From positions 186,001 to 250,000 of the forward strand of contig ML991792.1 of NCBI GenBank assembly GCA_010094025.1: a DNA stretch of 64,000 bases. Reading direction: 5' to 3'. The notes under the pieces were generated by a model. The model ran no database searches and was not told the DNA's origin. It saw only the letters and a list, made by a program, of their open reading frames with translations. Shown piece after piece: positions 22,336 through 33,236 of the stretch. A program made the position numbers and the translations under genes. The stretch's first letter is position 1. Each line of letters begins with the position of its first letter. Source of the stretch: Viridothelium virens (taxonomy: Eukaryota; Ascomycota; Dothideomycetes; Trypetheliales; Trypetheliaceae).

Positions 22336-24903
22336 TTATCGCTCAGATAGAACCAGGGTCTGTTTTGCTGTCGGAACAGTCCCGAAAAGAGGATAAACCT
22401 CGGCTTGATTGGCTTTTATGCAGTATTTTCTACAGCATTCGAGACACTCGTCTTGTCTCCAAATGATTCGGCAATCAAGGCGTCTTGCGTAAGTAAGTGA
22501 GGCCATCCGAGAAAGGGTGCCTCCGTTGAAAATCCATAGAGACTTATCGTGCGCCTCAGCATGTTCAAAAACAGCCTGATCTCCAAGAACGGGCCATGGT
22601 GTTCTAGCATATGGTGAACATCTGCAATAGAAAAGCCCAAAAGCTTTCAAAATGTCGTTTGTCAAAATAGCTGGCCCAGTGAGAAGGGTCTTACTGCCCT
22701 GGTCGTCTTCCAAGAAAAAACCGGCTCGCAGAGTTCTGGAAGAAATTTGTACAACCATCGAAACTGTCTCATAGTCATCAATTAGCTGACTGATGCCATT
22801 GACGATACGTGCAGCCAATGCCCCTCTGCGTTCGCGGAAGTCGTTCCCGGATAGGTCTGAGTCGCTTAGGTCTGCCACCTGTTGATAGATACGGTCGTCC
22901 ATCTCAATGTGGCCGGGGATGGCCACACACTTCCCCAGCTCCTGAGTGCTGACTGAAGCATCTCGAAGTATTCCCATGAAGATGCAGATTCCTGCTATAG
23001 ACACAGCTGAGGTGTTGGGTGTTAAATTTGTGACCATCCTACCCGCGAACAGGGGAGCAATATCCATGAGGTTCCTCTGTGAAACAGTGGCAGACAGCAA
23101 ATGCGTAGTTTTGTAGATTTGAGGCGTTTCAGCTATATGTGCAATCTGACCGTATTCTTGACACTCCTTTGCTCTATCTGGATTTCCTCTATCTTTTAGG
23201 ATACGAATACGTATTTGGCGATGATAGAAGAGCTCAACGCCAGCCCTTACAGGACATAGTTCTTGGTCAACTGCTACTCGCGAGAGGCATTGGATCAAAG
23301 CGATGATTGCCTCGGACAGAATGATTAGACAAACGCCGGTCTCAGAGTGGTGGGGATCGGGTCCATGTTCGCACATATAACACCTACAGAGAGATTTCAA
23401 TTCGACTAGGTTGCTCTCGTATTTCCTCATTGCATCTGACAACGATTCTTCAGCAGCTTTCTCCATGGGTCTTTTCAATGGTGTAAGTTCTGGGAATAGC
23501 TGCATGGCGAATAAAATGTAAGCCTGCCCATATCCAGAGTGCGAGTAAATCGTATAATTTTGAAGCGTCTCTGGCAGTAACCCGGGTTCACTGTGAGCAA
23601 GTCCCTGAAAGAACCGAGCGGCATAGCCCAATGCTCCGCCAAATGTAAGCTGCAGTTCCATCAATTTGGTAAAAGCTGATCCAAATGTCGATGATAGTGC
23701 TTGGTTCCAAGGGACACGGCCACAGATTGATGAAATACCCAAGAGGTCTGTCGAGTCCGTGGCCCGATGCAGGAATTTTGTTGCGTCTCGAAGATGAATG
23801 GTTTCCTCTGACAGCTGGATTTTCTCTTCATCTTTTTGAGCAATATCATAGATAACCTCTAGCTGGGTCCTGTCAGTATCTTCGCAATTAGTATAGAGAA
23901 GATTGCCATCCGAATCGGAGATAGCCAATTTTAGATCGAAGAAGAATTCTCCAACGGCAGCCAGCCAGCCTCCAATTGCTCCTCCTTGAATTCTAAACGA
24001 GACCTTTTTCCCCGTGGACAAATCACCTATTGCCAGTAGTGCTCGCGCTGACGTGTCCGAACTCGCTACGCCTCTCACGCCGCGACCATCCAAGTTGTGA
24101 CGGCCGAACATGTCAACGCCAACGAGGAGACCTTTGCGAGGATGCAAGCTCATGAGCTGCTCTGCGAGAAAGGGAAACCTGCTTTTAGTTAACATACCCT
24201 CGCAGTGTGCCATCAGTGCTTTCCATTGTAGTTCAGTTGGAATACGATCACCTGAGCTGGCTGGTCTGTATACCTCGACGAGATCACGCAAGACCATTGG
24301 GCCATAGTCTTCAGGGAGGCACTCAGAAGCGGCTGCACACAGCCCCGCCAAGATACCCCCCTCTCGAGATGCAGCCAGATTTCGAATTACGTTGTCAACA
24401 CCAAACCCGAAGTGTATGGCATTGCTCAAGCTTGCCTGGTAGGTAAGGCGGTCGATTGCCTTCATCAGGCGAACAGAGCCTTGGGGACTCAGTCTAAACG
24501 AGCGACAGACGATCTGGCCGACGACTGTAGTATATGGATCGACGTTGCCGGCCGAATAACGTGAGAGAATTCCGACAGCACCCCTGACACCTTTGTCCAT
24601 GATATCGCTCCATGACCAAGTTCCATTCTGGGGAAAAGAGCTTGCATGGACTAATACTTGTTGTGACAGCAAGCGGGAGGAGGAATCATGCAAAACAATA
24701 TCTTGCGCCATCTGCGAAATTGTTCTGTTTACTGGTGCACCGCTATGTGGGACTATCGTGTAGACAAGTCGTAGGTTGACGTGCGCGGTCTCGTGTTTGT
24801 ATCCACGGCGACGGTCTTGGGTACTGCAGCAGAGGTGGACTATTAGAAGCTTTACGTAGGCCGTATCTTTTGGATCAGAGGGGAGTACACACACTTGGAT
24901 CAA
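22336..24903 (-). CDS. Large conserved fungal protein of unknown function
   Basis: An open frame of about 855 codons with clear protein character. The 24903 boundary is a TTG, not an ATG. Protein-like sequence continues upstream in frame (YNTKLYSCQDAV), so the true start is probably in a small upstream exon not resolved here; the next in-frame ATG would be at 24711. Recognisable blocks: VKLLIVHLCCSTQDRRRGYKHETAHVNLRLVY, SQMAQDIVLHDSSSRLL, LMSLHPRKGLLVGVDMFGRHNLDG, IGGWLAAVGEFFFDLKLAISDSDG, and a Cys-rich C-terminus (DECLECCRKYC). I recall similar unnamed proteins in many Pezizomycotina, often in several copies, with no assigned domain. No signal peptide or clear TM helix is seen. The function is unknown. 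Confidence 0.7.
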   Translation of the reverse strand: MIQVCVLPSDPKDTAYVKLLIVHLCCSTQDRRRGYKHETAHVNLRLVYTIVPHSGAPVNRTISQMAQDIVLHDSSSRLLSQQVLVHASSFPQNGTWSWSDIMDKGVRGAVGILSRYSAGNVDPYTTVVGQIVCRSFRLSPQGSVRLMKAIDRLTYQASLSNAIHFGFGVDNVIRNLAASREGGILAGLCAAASECLPEDYGPMVLRDLVEVYRPASSGDRIPTELQWKALMAHCEGMLTKSRFPFLAEQLMSLHPRKGLLVGVDMFGRHNLDGRGVRGVASSDTSARALLAIGDLSTGKKVSFRIQGGAIGGWLAAVGEFFFDLKLAISDSDGNLLYTNCEDTDRTQLEVIYDIAQKDEEKIQLSEETIHLRDATKFLHRATDSTDLLGISSICGRVPWNQALSSTFGSAFTKLMELQLTFGGALGYAARFFQGLAHSEPGLLPETLQNYTIYSHSGYGQAYILFAMQLFPELTPLKRPMEKAAEESLSDAMRKYESNLVELKSLCRCYMCEHGPDPHHSETGVCLIILSEAIIALIQCLSRVAVDQELCPVRAGVELFYHRQIRIRILKDRGNPDRAKECQEYGQIAHIAETPQIYKTTHLLSATVSQRNLMDIAPLFAGRMVTNLTPNTSAVSIAGICIFMGILRDASVSTQELGKCVAIPGHIEMDDRIYQQVADLSDSDLSGNDFRERRGALAARIVNGISQLIDDYETVSMVVQISSRTLRAGFFLEDDQGSKTLLTGPAILTNDILKAFGLFYCRCSPYARTPWPVLGDQAVFEHAEAHDKSLWIFNGGTLSRMASLTYARRLDCRIIWRQDECLECCRKYCIKANQAEVYPLFGTVPTAKQTLVLSER

Positions 24904-25334
24904 GACGGCATCTTGACAGCTGTATAGCTTTGTGTTGTAAGACGGTAGGAGAGAGAACGGAGGGATGCGTTTCTTCTGAACTTTTGGCGCTGTAGCCTTG
25001 CGCTATTCACCCCTTACCACGCGACTGCAGGGCGTCGCTTACCCTGGGATACCGTGGTAAACTTGGTTGGGCTTGAGGGCGAGGCAGAATGCCTTACACT
25101 CCAGCGGCTCAGCCTGACCATTGTCGACAGGAGTGTTAGCTACAGACCATAGAAATGCAGTTGTAACACTTATATCGTGTATTCAGTGGCAAAAGGTTGT
25201 GGACTGAACGTCCTGGAAGTCCGAAGCGATCGGTACATTATTTCCATCAAGTAGCACGATTTCCAATAGGCATTATCACGAATAATGTATATCGTGCACG
25301 AAGTTCCCTTTTCAGGCCAGATTCGGGCAACTTC

Positions 25335-25405
25335 TGTCCCTGCTCCTGCTTCTACTCCTACTCCTGCTTCTGCTGTTGCTCGTGTGGTTACTATTGCTGC
25401 TGCTT
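25335..25405. repeat. Imperfect CTCCTG/CTTCTG microsatellite
   Basis: About 70 bases built from diverged hexamers such as CTCCTG, CTTCTA, CTTCTG, passing into TTGCTGCTGC. It is low-complexity DNA between genes. Confidence 0.7.
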
Positions 25406-25676
25406 GTAGCAGCACGTGATTTGTGTAACGTTTTCGACCGAGAGCTTGAGATTCAATACGGAGGGGATGAGTAAGAAGCTCTTCTTTGATGTAATCAGAA
25501 TCTCTAAGATGTATAGATCGATAGCACATATATTGAAGAAGTGTAGCTTTTGCAAATATTTTCTGAACCTTGATGAGACGCCCGGCAAAGAAGAGCGGCG
25601 AACAGTCTCAACTAAGATACAAAATCAATCTAATGTACCAATTACCTAGCGAGAGGAGTGGTGATCTGGGCTAGAT

Positions 25677-25922
25677 CTACCTAAGGTACCTAGGCAGAAG
25701 GTACAGCTACCTACCTCACCGCGGAGGGGGGGTTGGGGGGTTCCTCAACTGGTAATCAATAAAACGTCATTTCGACTTTACTGTTATGACCTTGTTGGCC
25801 CATGTTAAAACCCCCTTAACATGGGCCAACATGGTCGTAGCAGTTAAACTGAGGTAACATTGTGCTAGTTACCTGTTGAGGAACCTCCCTGCCGCGGTAA
25901 GGTAGGTACCTTAGGTACCTAC
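25677..25922. mobile_element. Palindromic MITE-like element with perfect hairpin core
   Basis: Nearly the whole 245 bases form one imperfect palindrome. The outer arms carry CTACCTAAGGTACC on the left and GGTACCTTAGGTACCT on the right. Inside are CTACCTCACCGCGG (25711) and its near complement (25892-25905), then GTTCCTCAACTGGTAA against TTACCTGTTGAGGAAC. The centre is a 16-nt perfect stem (TGTTGGCCCATGTTAA, 25793-25808) with a 7-nt loop. There is no ORF. This looks like a foldback/MITE-type nonautonomous DNA element. No target-site duplication could be fixed, so the ends are approximate. Confidence 0.68.
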
Positions 25923-26947
25923 TCCTTATCTGTGACCTACAAGGGTCTTAGTTTGGGTCATGTGATGTTGCCTCCCGTCTCTTCCCACACTAAGGTATTA
26001 CTGGACCGCAAGGTGCATCGGAACAATACCATTAATCCCTCCAAGTTTAACAAACGTGAGTCTTTGTGAGCACCTGTCCGCTTGCACGCGTCACTAACAA
26101 CTTCTAGATGATGAAGGCTTAGAGTGTACTAGATGAGCCATTCGTCTCGATGGCCATCAAGCTCTTCCTTAACCGGGCTCAAGCGGTTTGATGGCCAGCT
26201 TGACTTTGGCATGATATCGGCGTTCGGCACACCCATCTTGTTACATCGACGGACGCGATGAAGCTATCTCTGACAAGAACTTGGAGGGTGTCCTGGTCAT
26301 TACAGTTTGGAACTTTGGTTCTGGAAGCAGAACGTGCAAGAAAGGAGATTACTGTACGGTGTCTTGGCTGTGTACATAGAGACTAAACCCATTCAACATT
26401 ACCCGTCGATACCTTCGATTATGTCCAATGATTCATCGCGTCCTATGTCTTTAATCCAAGAGTTGTCAGAGATGCGATTTCGCTGGCTCACCTCATAGAG
26501 ATTTCCGAGGCATCCCATCCTCTACTTCTCTAACAGCCACGCGAGAGATTCAGCAATTTGCAGGCAATATCAACTATCCGATCTTTTCAGCAATCGCATG
26601 CATTTGGGATCGGACGTAAAAATATTGCTACATAAAGGAATATTAGGATAGACTGTGTTTTTAAAGTGACTTAGAGCTGGTAGATTGCTTGTTGTAACAT
26701 CGCGTCATACGGCCTCTTCATGTGGGCTCCGCCACTGAGCAGCTACCACAACAACTGTCCAGCCTTGACCTTTTGCTCTCTCGGACATTCGGCCCTTTAC
26801 ACTCCCACAAGAGCTTACACATAGTCTGCATCTCTTTCTATTCTATCCGAATGGCACGATGACACGTCGTCGCCGAGAGTGACCGGTGACCGCCTTACAG
26901 AAAGTCCCATCGCCGGGTCAGAGCAACGAATGCACGCGCCCTAGAAG

Positions 26948-29239
26948 ATGTCGAGCTCCTTCGAGAAGTCGGTAAAAGGCGGTACAAAGATCAAGGTACT
27001 TCATTGATCAGGACTAGCATACATAAAGTCGATATGACCAGAAGCTCATACAAGCTTACAGCTCGCTGCCCCCAAGTCCAAATACGTCGAACACATCCTC
27101 ATAGCCACCCATGCTGGAGAAGCAGGTGTCGCGGAAATATTTCGATCGCTGCAGAACAGACTCCGCGACTCGACATGGACAATTGTCTTCAAATCACTTA
27201 TTATCGTTCACCTCATGATCCGCGAAGGGGAGCCAGATGTTACACTGAAATACTTGGCAGCTTCACCAAGTCGAAGACTTGCAATAAATACCTTCACAGA
27301 TGGTACGTCCCGTAGTCAACATATACAAATAAAGGCACCGGGGTCGATACACAAAATGAAGGAGTTCGCACACCTGCACGATGGATTGCTTTCAAAGAGT
27401 ATAATGTCACAACGGACACGACCGCTTCCGTACTCATTGCATTCCAAGCGTAGACAGCCGAAATAATCCCTGTGAAACCCGGGCGTTATCATAGCTTTGA
27501 AGTTGAATCATCGCTGACTTTGACCCTGCTGAGCAGTCCAGACGCAAGGACGCAATATCCGTAGCTATTCCGAATATCTTCTTCAACGAGCAAAGTCGTA
27601 CGGACAGACAAAGCTTGACTACGTTAGGACGGGTGAAGGTCGTCTGAAGAGATTGAGTGTAGATAAGGGCCTCCTCCGGGAAACAGAGATTGTCCAAGAT
27701 CAAATACGGGCATTGATCAGATGCGATGTACGAACCAAGTCAGACATTTGGCTGCAGCATGCTAATTTTCTTAGCTGCTAGTAGACGAACCAGAGAATGA
27801 GATTACTCTCACTGCGTTCAGGCTACTGACGATGGATCTTTTAGTGCTATTCCACATTATGAATGAAGGGACGATAAACGTTTTAGGCACGTCTTCTATC
27901 TGTGCCCACGGACTTCTCTGCTGACATACATGAAGAGCATTACTTCGAGATGTCTCGCCCGGACGCTGAACGGGCCTTGGGTATCTATCGCACGTTCGTG
28001 AAGCAAACCGACAATGTCGTACAATATCTTGGACTTGCACGAAATTATGAACACATGACTCGTCTAGAGATACCAAAGATCAAGCATGCCCCAACGAGTC
28101 TAGCGGCTTCTCTGGAAGAGTACTTAAATGATAAGGACTTCGAGGTCAACAGGCGACAATATCTAGCGCAGCAAGAAGCAAAGCGAACAGGCAAGAAGCC
28201 GAATGGTGCAACAAAGACTTTTGGAGAGTCCAAATCTCCAACGTCAAAGACTGACGACAAAGCTTTTCCAACTATCAAGAGTTCTCAGGTTCAAGGAAAA
28301 GAGGAGGCCAGAGGTCCTGCTCCTGATTTGATCGATTTGTTCGAATCTATCGAACAGAACCAGCAGCCTCTAGGCCAGTCAACAGCCTATGGACAACCCA
28401 CTCAATACGGCCAAATTCAGACAGCACCGTTTGCTCAGCAGACCGGTAATTTCAGCAATGCCGGCACAAATCCATTTGGTCAACCACAGCAGCAGCCTCA
28501 ACCGCAACAATTACAATCTAACTTTACTGGGGCTGGCTTTGGAGGCTACACTCCCCAGCCACAGCCAGCATTCGACGTTCAACAACCAGGGATGCCGCAA
28601 AACGGCTACTCTTCTTTCCCTCAGCAGCAACAACAGCCAGGTGTCTTCGGACAGCAGCCACAGCAGCCGTTCGGTAGTCAGCAGGAGCAAATGTCGCCTC
28701 AATCCACCAATCCCTTCAGGCAATCAACACTCCCAAATATAGCGACTGGTTCACCTTCGACCTTCGGCAGCCCCCCGGTGACCTCGCCAGTAAACCGGCA
28801 ATCCACCAATCCCTTCGCCAAAGCTACGTCAGCCCCTGTCTCTGCAAGCTCCTTCACCCTACAATCACCACAATCCACCTTCTCCTCTCCTCCCACACAA
28901 ACCACCCAGCCTTTCTCCCCACCACCGCAACCGCAACCTCAGTCACAACCTTTACAGTCCGCACCGACCGGCACGAACCCGTTTGCTCGAAATGCGGCGC
29001 CCAACACGCAGCAGCAACCGCAATCTGCGCCGCTCCCGCAGGCCGGTCTCAACATGAATGCCACAGGCAGCACGAATCCGTTCCGGCAGAGCGCGTTCGT
29101 CAATCAGCAGACGGGACAGGGCTGGCAGAGTGGGCCACAGCCTACGATGGGTGGATTTGGAAATCTCGAGACGACGCCGGTGTTTCCGCGACCTGGGCAG
29201 GGACAGCAGCAGACAGGACAACAAGGGGGTTGGGGATGA
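26948..29239 (+). CDS. AP180/YAP180-type clathrin assembly protein (ANTH domain)
   Basis: Exons 26948-26995, 27062-27302, 27537-27727, 27775-27886 and 27936-29239 give 615 residues. The N-terminal ~270 residues are an ANTH domain. The PtdIns(4,5)P2-binding patch is VKGGTKIKLAAPKSKYVEHIL-like; VQTQGRNIRSYSEYLLQRA, EHYFEMSRPDAERALGIYRTF and LEEYLNDKDFEVNRRQYLAQQ are strong family marks. The tail is Gln/Pro-rich and disordered, with a clathrin-box-like LIDLF and five NPF motifs (NPFGQ, NPFRQ, NPFAK, NPFAR, NPFRQ) that bind EH-domain proteins such as Ede1/Pan1. The role is clathrin-mediated endocytosis and SNARE sorting at the plasma membrane, as for yeast Yap1801/1802. Intron 4 appears to use a GC donor (TTTTAG|GCACGT). 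Confidence 0.93.
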
Positions 29240-29946
29240 TGATGATGGCGGTGGTGGTGGTGCTTGTGCTAGTGCTGGTGTAATAAGCAAGGGACAAGGC
29301 GCAGACTTGGCAATGTGAAAGATCAATAAGATGGAGACTCGTGGTTGGGGAGGGGGAGCTGGTTTCAAGGCATCCACGATCTATATGATTTCCTTTCTAT
29401 ACATCTTCGGGGCAAGGGAAGCCGAAGTTGCATCTTAGCGGGCGTCTCGGCAGCTGACTGAGCTGGGCGAATCGGCCCGTTGCAAAATGATACAGACGAG
29501 AGACATTCTCCTTAATATATCTATCTAATTCGAGTATCTTTATACTTGATCTCATTCTCATCGCCTTTGACGCAACCCCACTGCACGAAAATTACGCCCT
29601 CTACTGGTTCCCAAAACCCTAAACTCTTGTATCAGGGTGATCCACTTATCCTTGACTCATCGTAATTTCATGGAGGTTTGAGAGGTAATCGGTGAGGTCT
29701 CTTAGCTGCGAGTCCTGTATCTGGGCAGTAGTATTAAGCCCGCTAGTGACTGTTGGTGAAGTAGACACTACCCGGACATCCAAAATACATAGTATATCAT
29801 TATTCGATCAGTGTCGGGCACCTAGCAACTTGGCTACGAGCGTCATATTTGGTAGTCTTTCCTCAGAACTGTATACTCCTTAGGAGGCAAACATGTACGT
29901 CGAAAGGATATCTACGCATCGACTAGAAACTCCAAGGATGCAGAAC
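29240..29946. other. Tail-to-tail intergenic region
   Basis: 707 bases of 3' flank shared by the convergent AP180-like and phosphoesterase genes. After the stop there is a GAT/GGT-rich run to about 29280. No gene is seen. Confidence 0.42.
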
Positions 29947-31321
29947 TCATCTACATCCCAGTTCACTTGACGAATCATCCACATCTTCTACCACACCAGC
30001 GTGGTCGCGAACCCTACTCACCCCAGAATCGGCATCCACATCTTCCTCCCCGCATACCCCTCCACTCCTTCGTCCTGCATAAGCTCCCCCGCCAACCGCC
30101 CTGTCACCACACTCCGCTCCTCCTCCCTCCCACGCACGTAAAATGCCTCCCACCCTCCCTCCCGCTCCTCCAAGCCACCAGTACCACCACCATGAGGACC
30201 CTGACTTCGCACCCAACGCCCCCTCTCCACCCCCTTCCGCACCCTCTCGAACCCCGACGCCTCGCGGTCAAGCGTCAGCACCCACCGCCGCTGGTGCACC
30301 GAGCCGATGCTGTTCGTAGCGCCGGGGTACGTATTCGTCGCGCGGATCGTGCGGTCTTCGGCTGTGTCGCGGCTTTCGTCGTCGTCGGAGGCGTGTCCTG
30401 CGCGTGATGCTATTGCTTCGTCGCGAGCGTCGCGAGCGTCGCCGCTGTCGCTTGTAGTACTATCGACGGGAGTTTTGGTCGAAGACGGGGTTTTCCGTCG
30501 GCGCTTTCGGCGTGCGGGCGTGGGGTGCTTGGCGGGGTGGTCGTTGCTGGTTGGGAGGCGGAGGTTGAGGGTATAGTTGTGGGGGAGTTTGGTTCCGTGG
30601 AGGCGGAGGTGGATGCGGCGCTGAGTATCACGGTAAGGCTGGATTTTCATTTCTGAAAGAGAGAGGTGTCATGTACCACTTGAAAGGCTTCTGCTAGCTT
30701 GACTGGCTCAGGTCTTGAAGCAGAGTCAGTGCCGGAAGCGCCTTCTTCCGCAGAGAGCTCATCATCGGTTTCGACAACGGGTTTCGATTGCTTGGGTAGG
30801 ACTTCATACTCGCCGATGTCCCAGATGAGAAGGGATCCAGTCGCATGTGAGGCCGATTCAATCAAGTGATTCCAGAGATTGTGCACCCGTGTCTCGATGG
30901 CCATCCGCAACTGTCTCCTTGAGTTTGGATCACCTGGCATTCCGTACGGAACTGCAAAGCTAATGGAGCTGGATTCCGAGAATTGCAATCGCAAGTCATA
31001 GTGCACCCCAGCTACTGGGTGGTCATGTTGATGGATTACAAAATGGTGCCCGTCTGCACTTTCATTTCGATGGTATAGCTCTGCGAATTGGTGTAATGAT
31101 AATCGTGGGGTTGGGGCCGCTGTTAGTCGGGAAGCTCTGCTCAGTCGAATAGAGAAGTAGGCAAGATGGTTATCGACTTGGGCTTTACCTGCTTCGACAG
31201 CAGCTAGGCTTGGCTCGACCTCATGTCTGGCTTCATTTTCGCTCGGAACCGCGATTTCATTCGAATACCTGTTTGTCGGCGGCGGAGACACAGATCGCTT
31301 TAAGGACGCAAGCGGAGCCAT
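29947..31321 (-). CDS. Stand-alone LigD-type 3'-phosphoesterase domain protein
   Basis: Exons about 30680-31321 (or 30677), 30022-30620 and 29947-29965 give about 419 residues. The domain at about residues 75-290 matches the phosphoesterase (PE) module of bacterial DNA ligase D: HFVIHQHDHPVAGVHYDLRL carries the conserved His and the H-Y-D-x-R-L metal/phosphate motif, then FAVPYGMPGDP, GSLLIWDIGEYEVL and RRIHLRLHGTKLPHNYTLNL. LigD PE removes 3'-phosphates and ribonucleotides at DNA ends during end joining. No ligase or polymerase domain is attached. The second half has a charged linker (ARRKRRRKTPSS) and a conserved RWVLTLDREA. The first splice was chosen because it restores AFQ-RRIHLRLHG; the 19-nt last exon is tentative. 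DNA-end cleaning in the nucleus is an inference. Confidence 0.8.
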
Positions 31322-33236
31322 TGTCCAACAAACAAGTACATTTCGGGTAAAGATAATAAGTCATAAGTCCTAGATTGTACGCGGCCAAAGTGTAAATCAA
31401 ATGTAGGACTTGGAATTCACGAATTAAACGACGGGACCGATATATTCGCGATAAAGCACGATACAGCTTCTTGTGTTTGTTTGAAATTATAAAAAAGCTT
31501 GGCTCCTGTGTCACAAGCCTCAAATCGACCAGAAACTGATTATCTGATGATTACCTTATGATTATGATGCGCTGTGCGAGTAGCTGATCGGAAACTGTGG
31601 CGATAGGTGTGCAGAGCTATTGAAGTTGGAGGTACGGAGTAGAGTAAAGTATGTAGAGTGCAAAGGTAGTCCGAATTGGCCCGAGCTTATCTCCACAACA
31701 CCACACACAAAATTACTGCCCAACTAGAGTAGAGTAGTCCAGGAATCGGAAGCATAGACGCATAGAAATGCATAGAAATATTGAGAAGTGAATACTATAA
31801 CAACAGACACTAAGTACATATATAAAAATATGAGTAATAGGGTCAGAAATGAAATAATCCTATATCATTCATACTTAGTATGTATACATACTTAGGATTT
31901 AATGTTGTGGAGCCCGCTTCTCAATATTTCTACCAGGTATCTATTTCTATGCGTCTATGCTTCCGATCCCTGTTTGACCAGTCTTAGAGAACCGGCCTAT
32001 TCGCACCGTAAATCTCAAAACATACTTTCATAAAGTTTCGGAACTTCGATCAGTGGGCTATACAGAGTTAGTGGATGGCCACACGGCAAATCTTATCGTT
32101 GTGAAGCATACGAGTGACCTGCGCGACGTTTGGTGTGACTGCTCTTTTACCCCGTCTTTCGAGCATGTCTCAGTGCTCTCGAAAACATATCTGCCAAGTT
32201 TACATCATTGAGACTATGGTAAACTGGTAGATTAAATAGATGAAAGAAAACATTATTCACGTAATTAGGGCAGACTCGACCATCAGCGAAGGTTTGTTCA
32301 ACGGGAATGTCATGGATGGACAATGAAGATCAGTACTCTATCCCGTGGATGGCTAATTCGACAAAGCAAGCACACACAAAGTACGTGGAAGCGTGCTATA
32401 TGACTTAAAAACTTGCAGCCTTGACTGCACGAAAAGGTGTCTTTGGACAAGGAGAATGGGAGAGCGTCACGATAGAGGAAGAGTAGAGTACCTCTGAGGT
32501 TTGATAGAGTGCTCTCTGGTACCACATGCACAGCTCCACCGTCCTGTAGCACGGTAGAAGCATTGGGCGAGAAATGGGCGATGGGCTGCAACGACCAAAT
32601 GGCCTTCGATAGTTCATGTGCATAAGATTTCAATTATGCCGACACCCAAGCCGTCCAAGCAGATCCAGCGTAGTCACCACAAGCCAGTATTGACCCGTTC
32701 GAGCAAGCTGAAGAGACCAGGCAAGGTCATGAACGTCTCCCGGCAAAGGCCTTTGATACGTTCAGAGAAGCCCTAGTGGCATCGCCAGCAGCGCCTACCC
32801 TAACGCGATGCAGAAGCGCTTGGCTGCTATTTGTGACGTCGGAAGTCAGCTCGAATGGTGGTCCTTCCCACCCTGCCTTTCAACCGAAGCCTACACGTAT
32901 GCATCCAGACCCTTATGTAGGAGGTCCAGTAGCCTTCCCTGGCTCATAGGTGCACGATCTGGACACTTTGAGAAGTGACATTTCCATTCCATCCGAAAAC
33001 TGACCCTATTTCGGCTCGGGCGGAAGGGAATTGAGGAGATAGGATCTGGCTTCGCGAGTACTAGCGGCATCTCGATATCTGTACCTCATGTATCTCCCAT
33101 TCTCTAGAGATATATCCTCGTCTTTGGTGGCTTATTTAGGATGACTTTCCAGCACTTTCAGAGACTTTGTATTTCTTGATCACGTTACCATCGTCATCCT
33201 CTACTCTTTATGGCGTTGCCATATTGGTAAGCCAGA
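31322..33236. other. Intergenic region, 1.9 kb, with MITE
   Basis: Upstream of the phosphoesterase gene. It holds a TACGGAGTA motif (31633), several GAGTAGAGTAG-type words and the inverted-repeat element at 31740-31972. From 32300 to 33200 only short non-coding-looking ORFs are present. Confidence 0.45.
31740..31972. mobile_element. MITE-like element with long terminal inverted repeats
   Basis: A 233-bp A/T-rich block with inverted ends. The 25-nt word ATCGGAAGCATAGACGCATA+GAAAT at 31745-31769 is repeated exactly in inverse at 31943-31967. A second 16-nt word, TAGAAATATTGAGAAG (31773-31788), is matched at 31917-31932. The right arm has about 7 extra bases between the two words. The centre has a small ATACTTAGTATGTATACATAC palindrome. 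No ORF. This is typical of a nonautonomous DNA transposon. No clear target-site duplication was found. Confidence 0.75.

Larger units (their letters stand above)
24904..26947. other. Intergenic region, 2.0 kb, with palindromic element
   Basis: It contains the upstream region of the unnamed protein, a (CTCCTG/CTTCTG)-like simple-sequence run at about 25335-25405, the palindromic MITE-like element at 25677-25922, and the promoter of the AP180-like gene. No convincing coding region is seen. Confidence 0.45.

Noticed and set aside
25335-25405. Coding Ala/Gly/Thr-rich peptide in the CTCCTG run
   Set aside because: The frames are products of a microsatellite and are not linked to any exon with real coding character.
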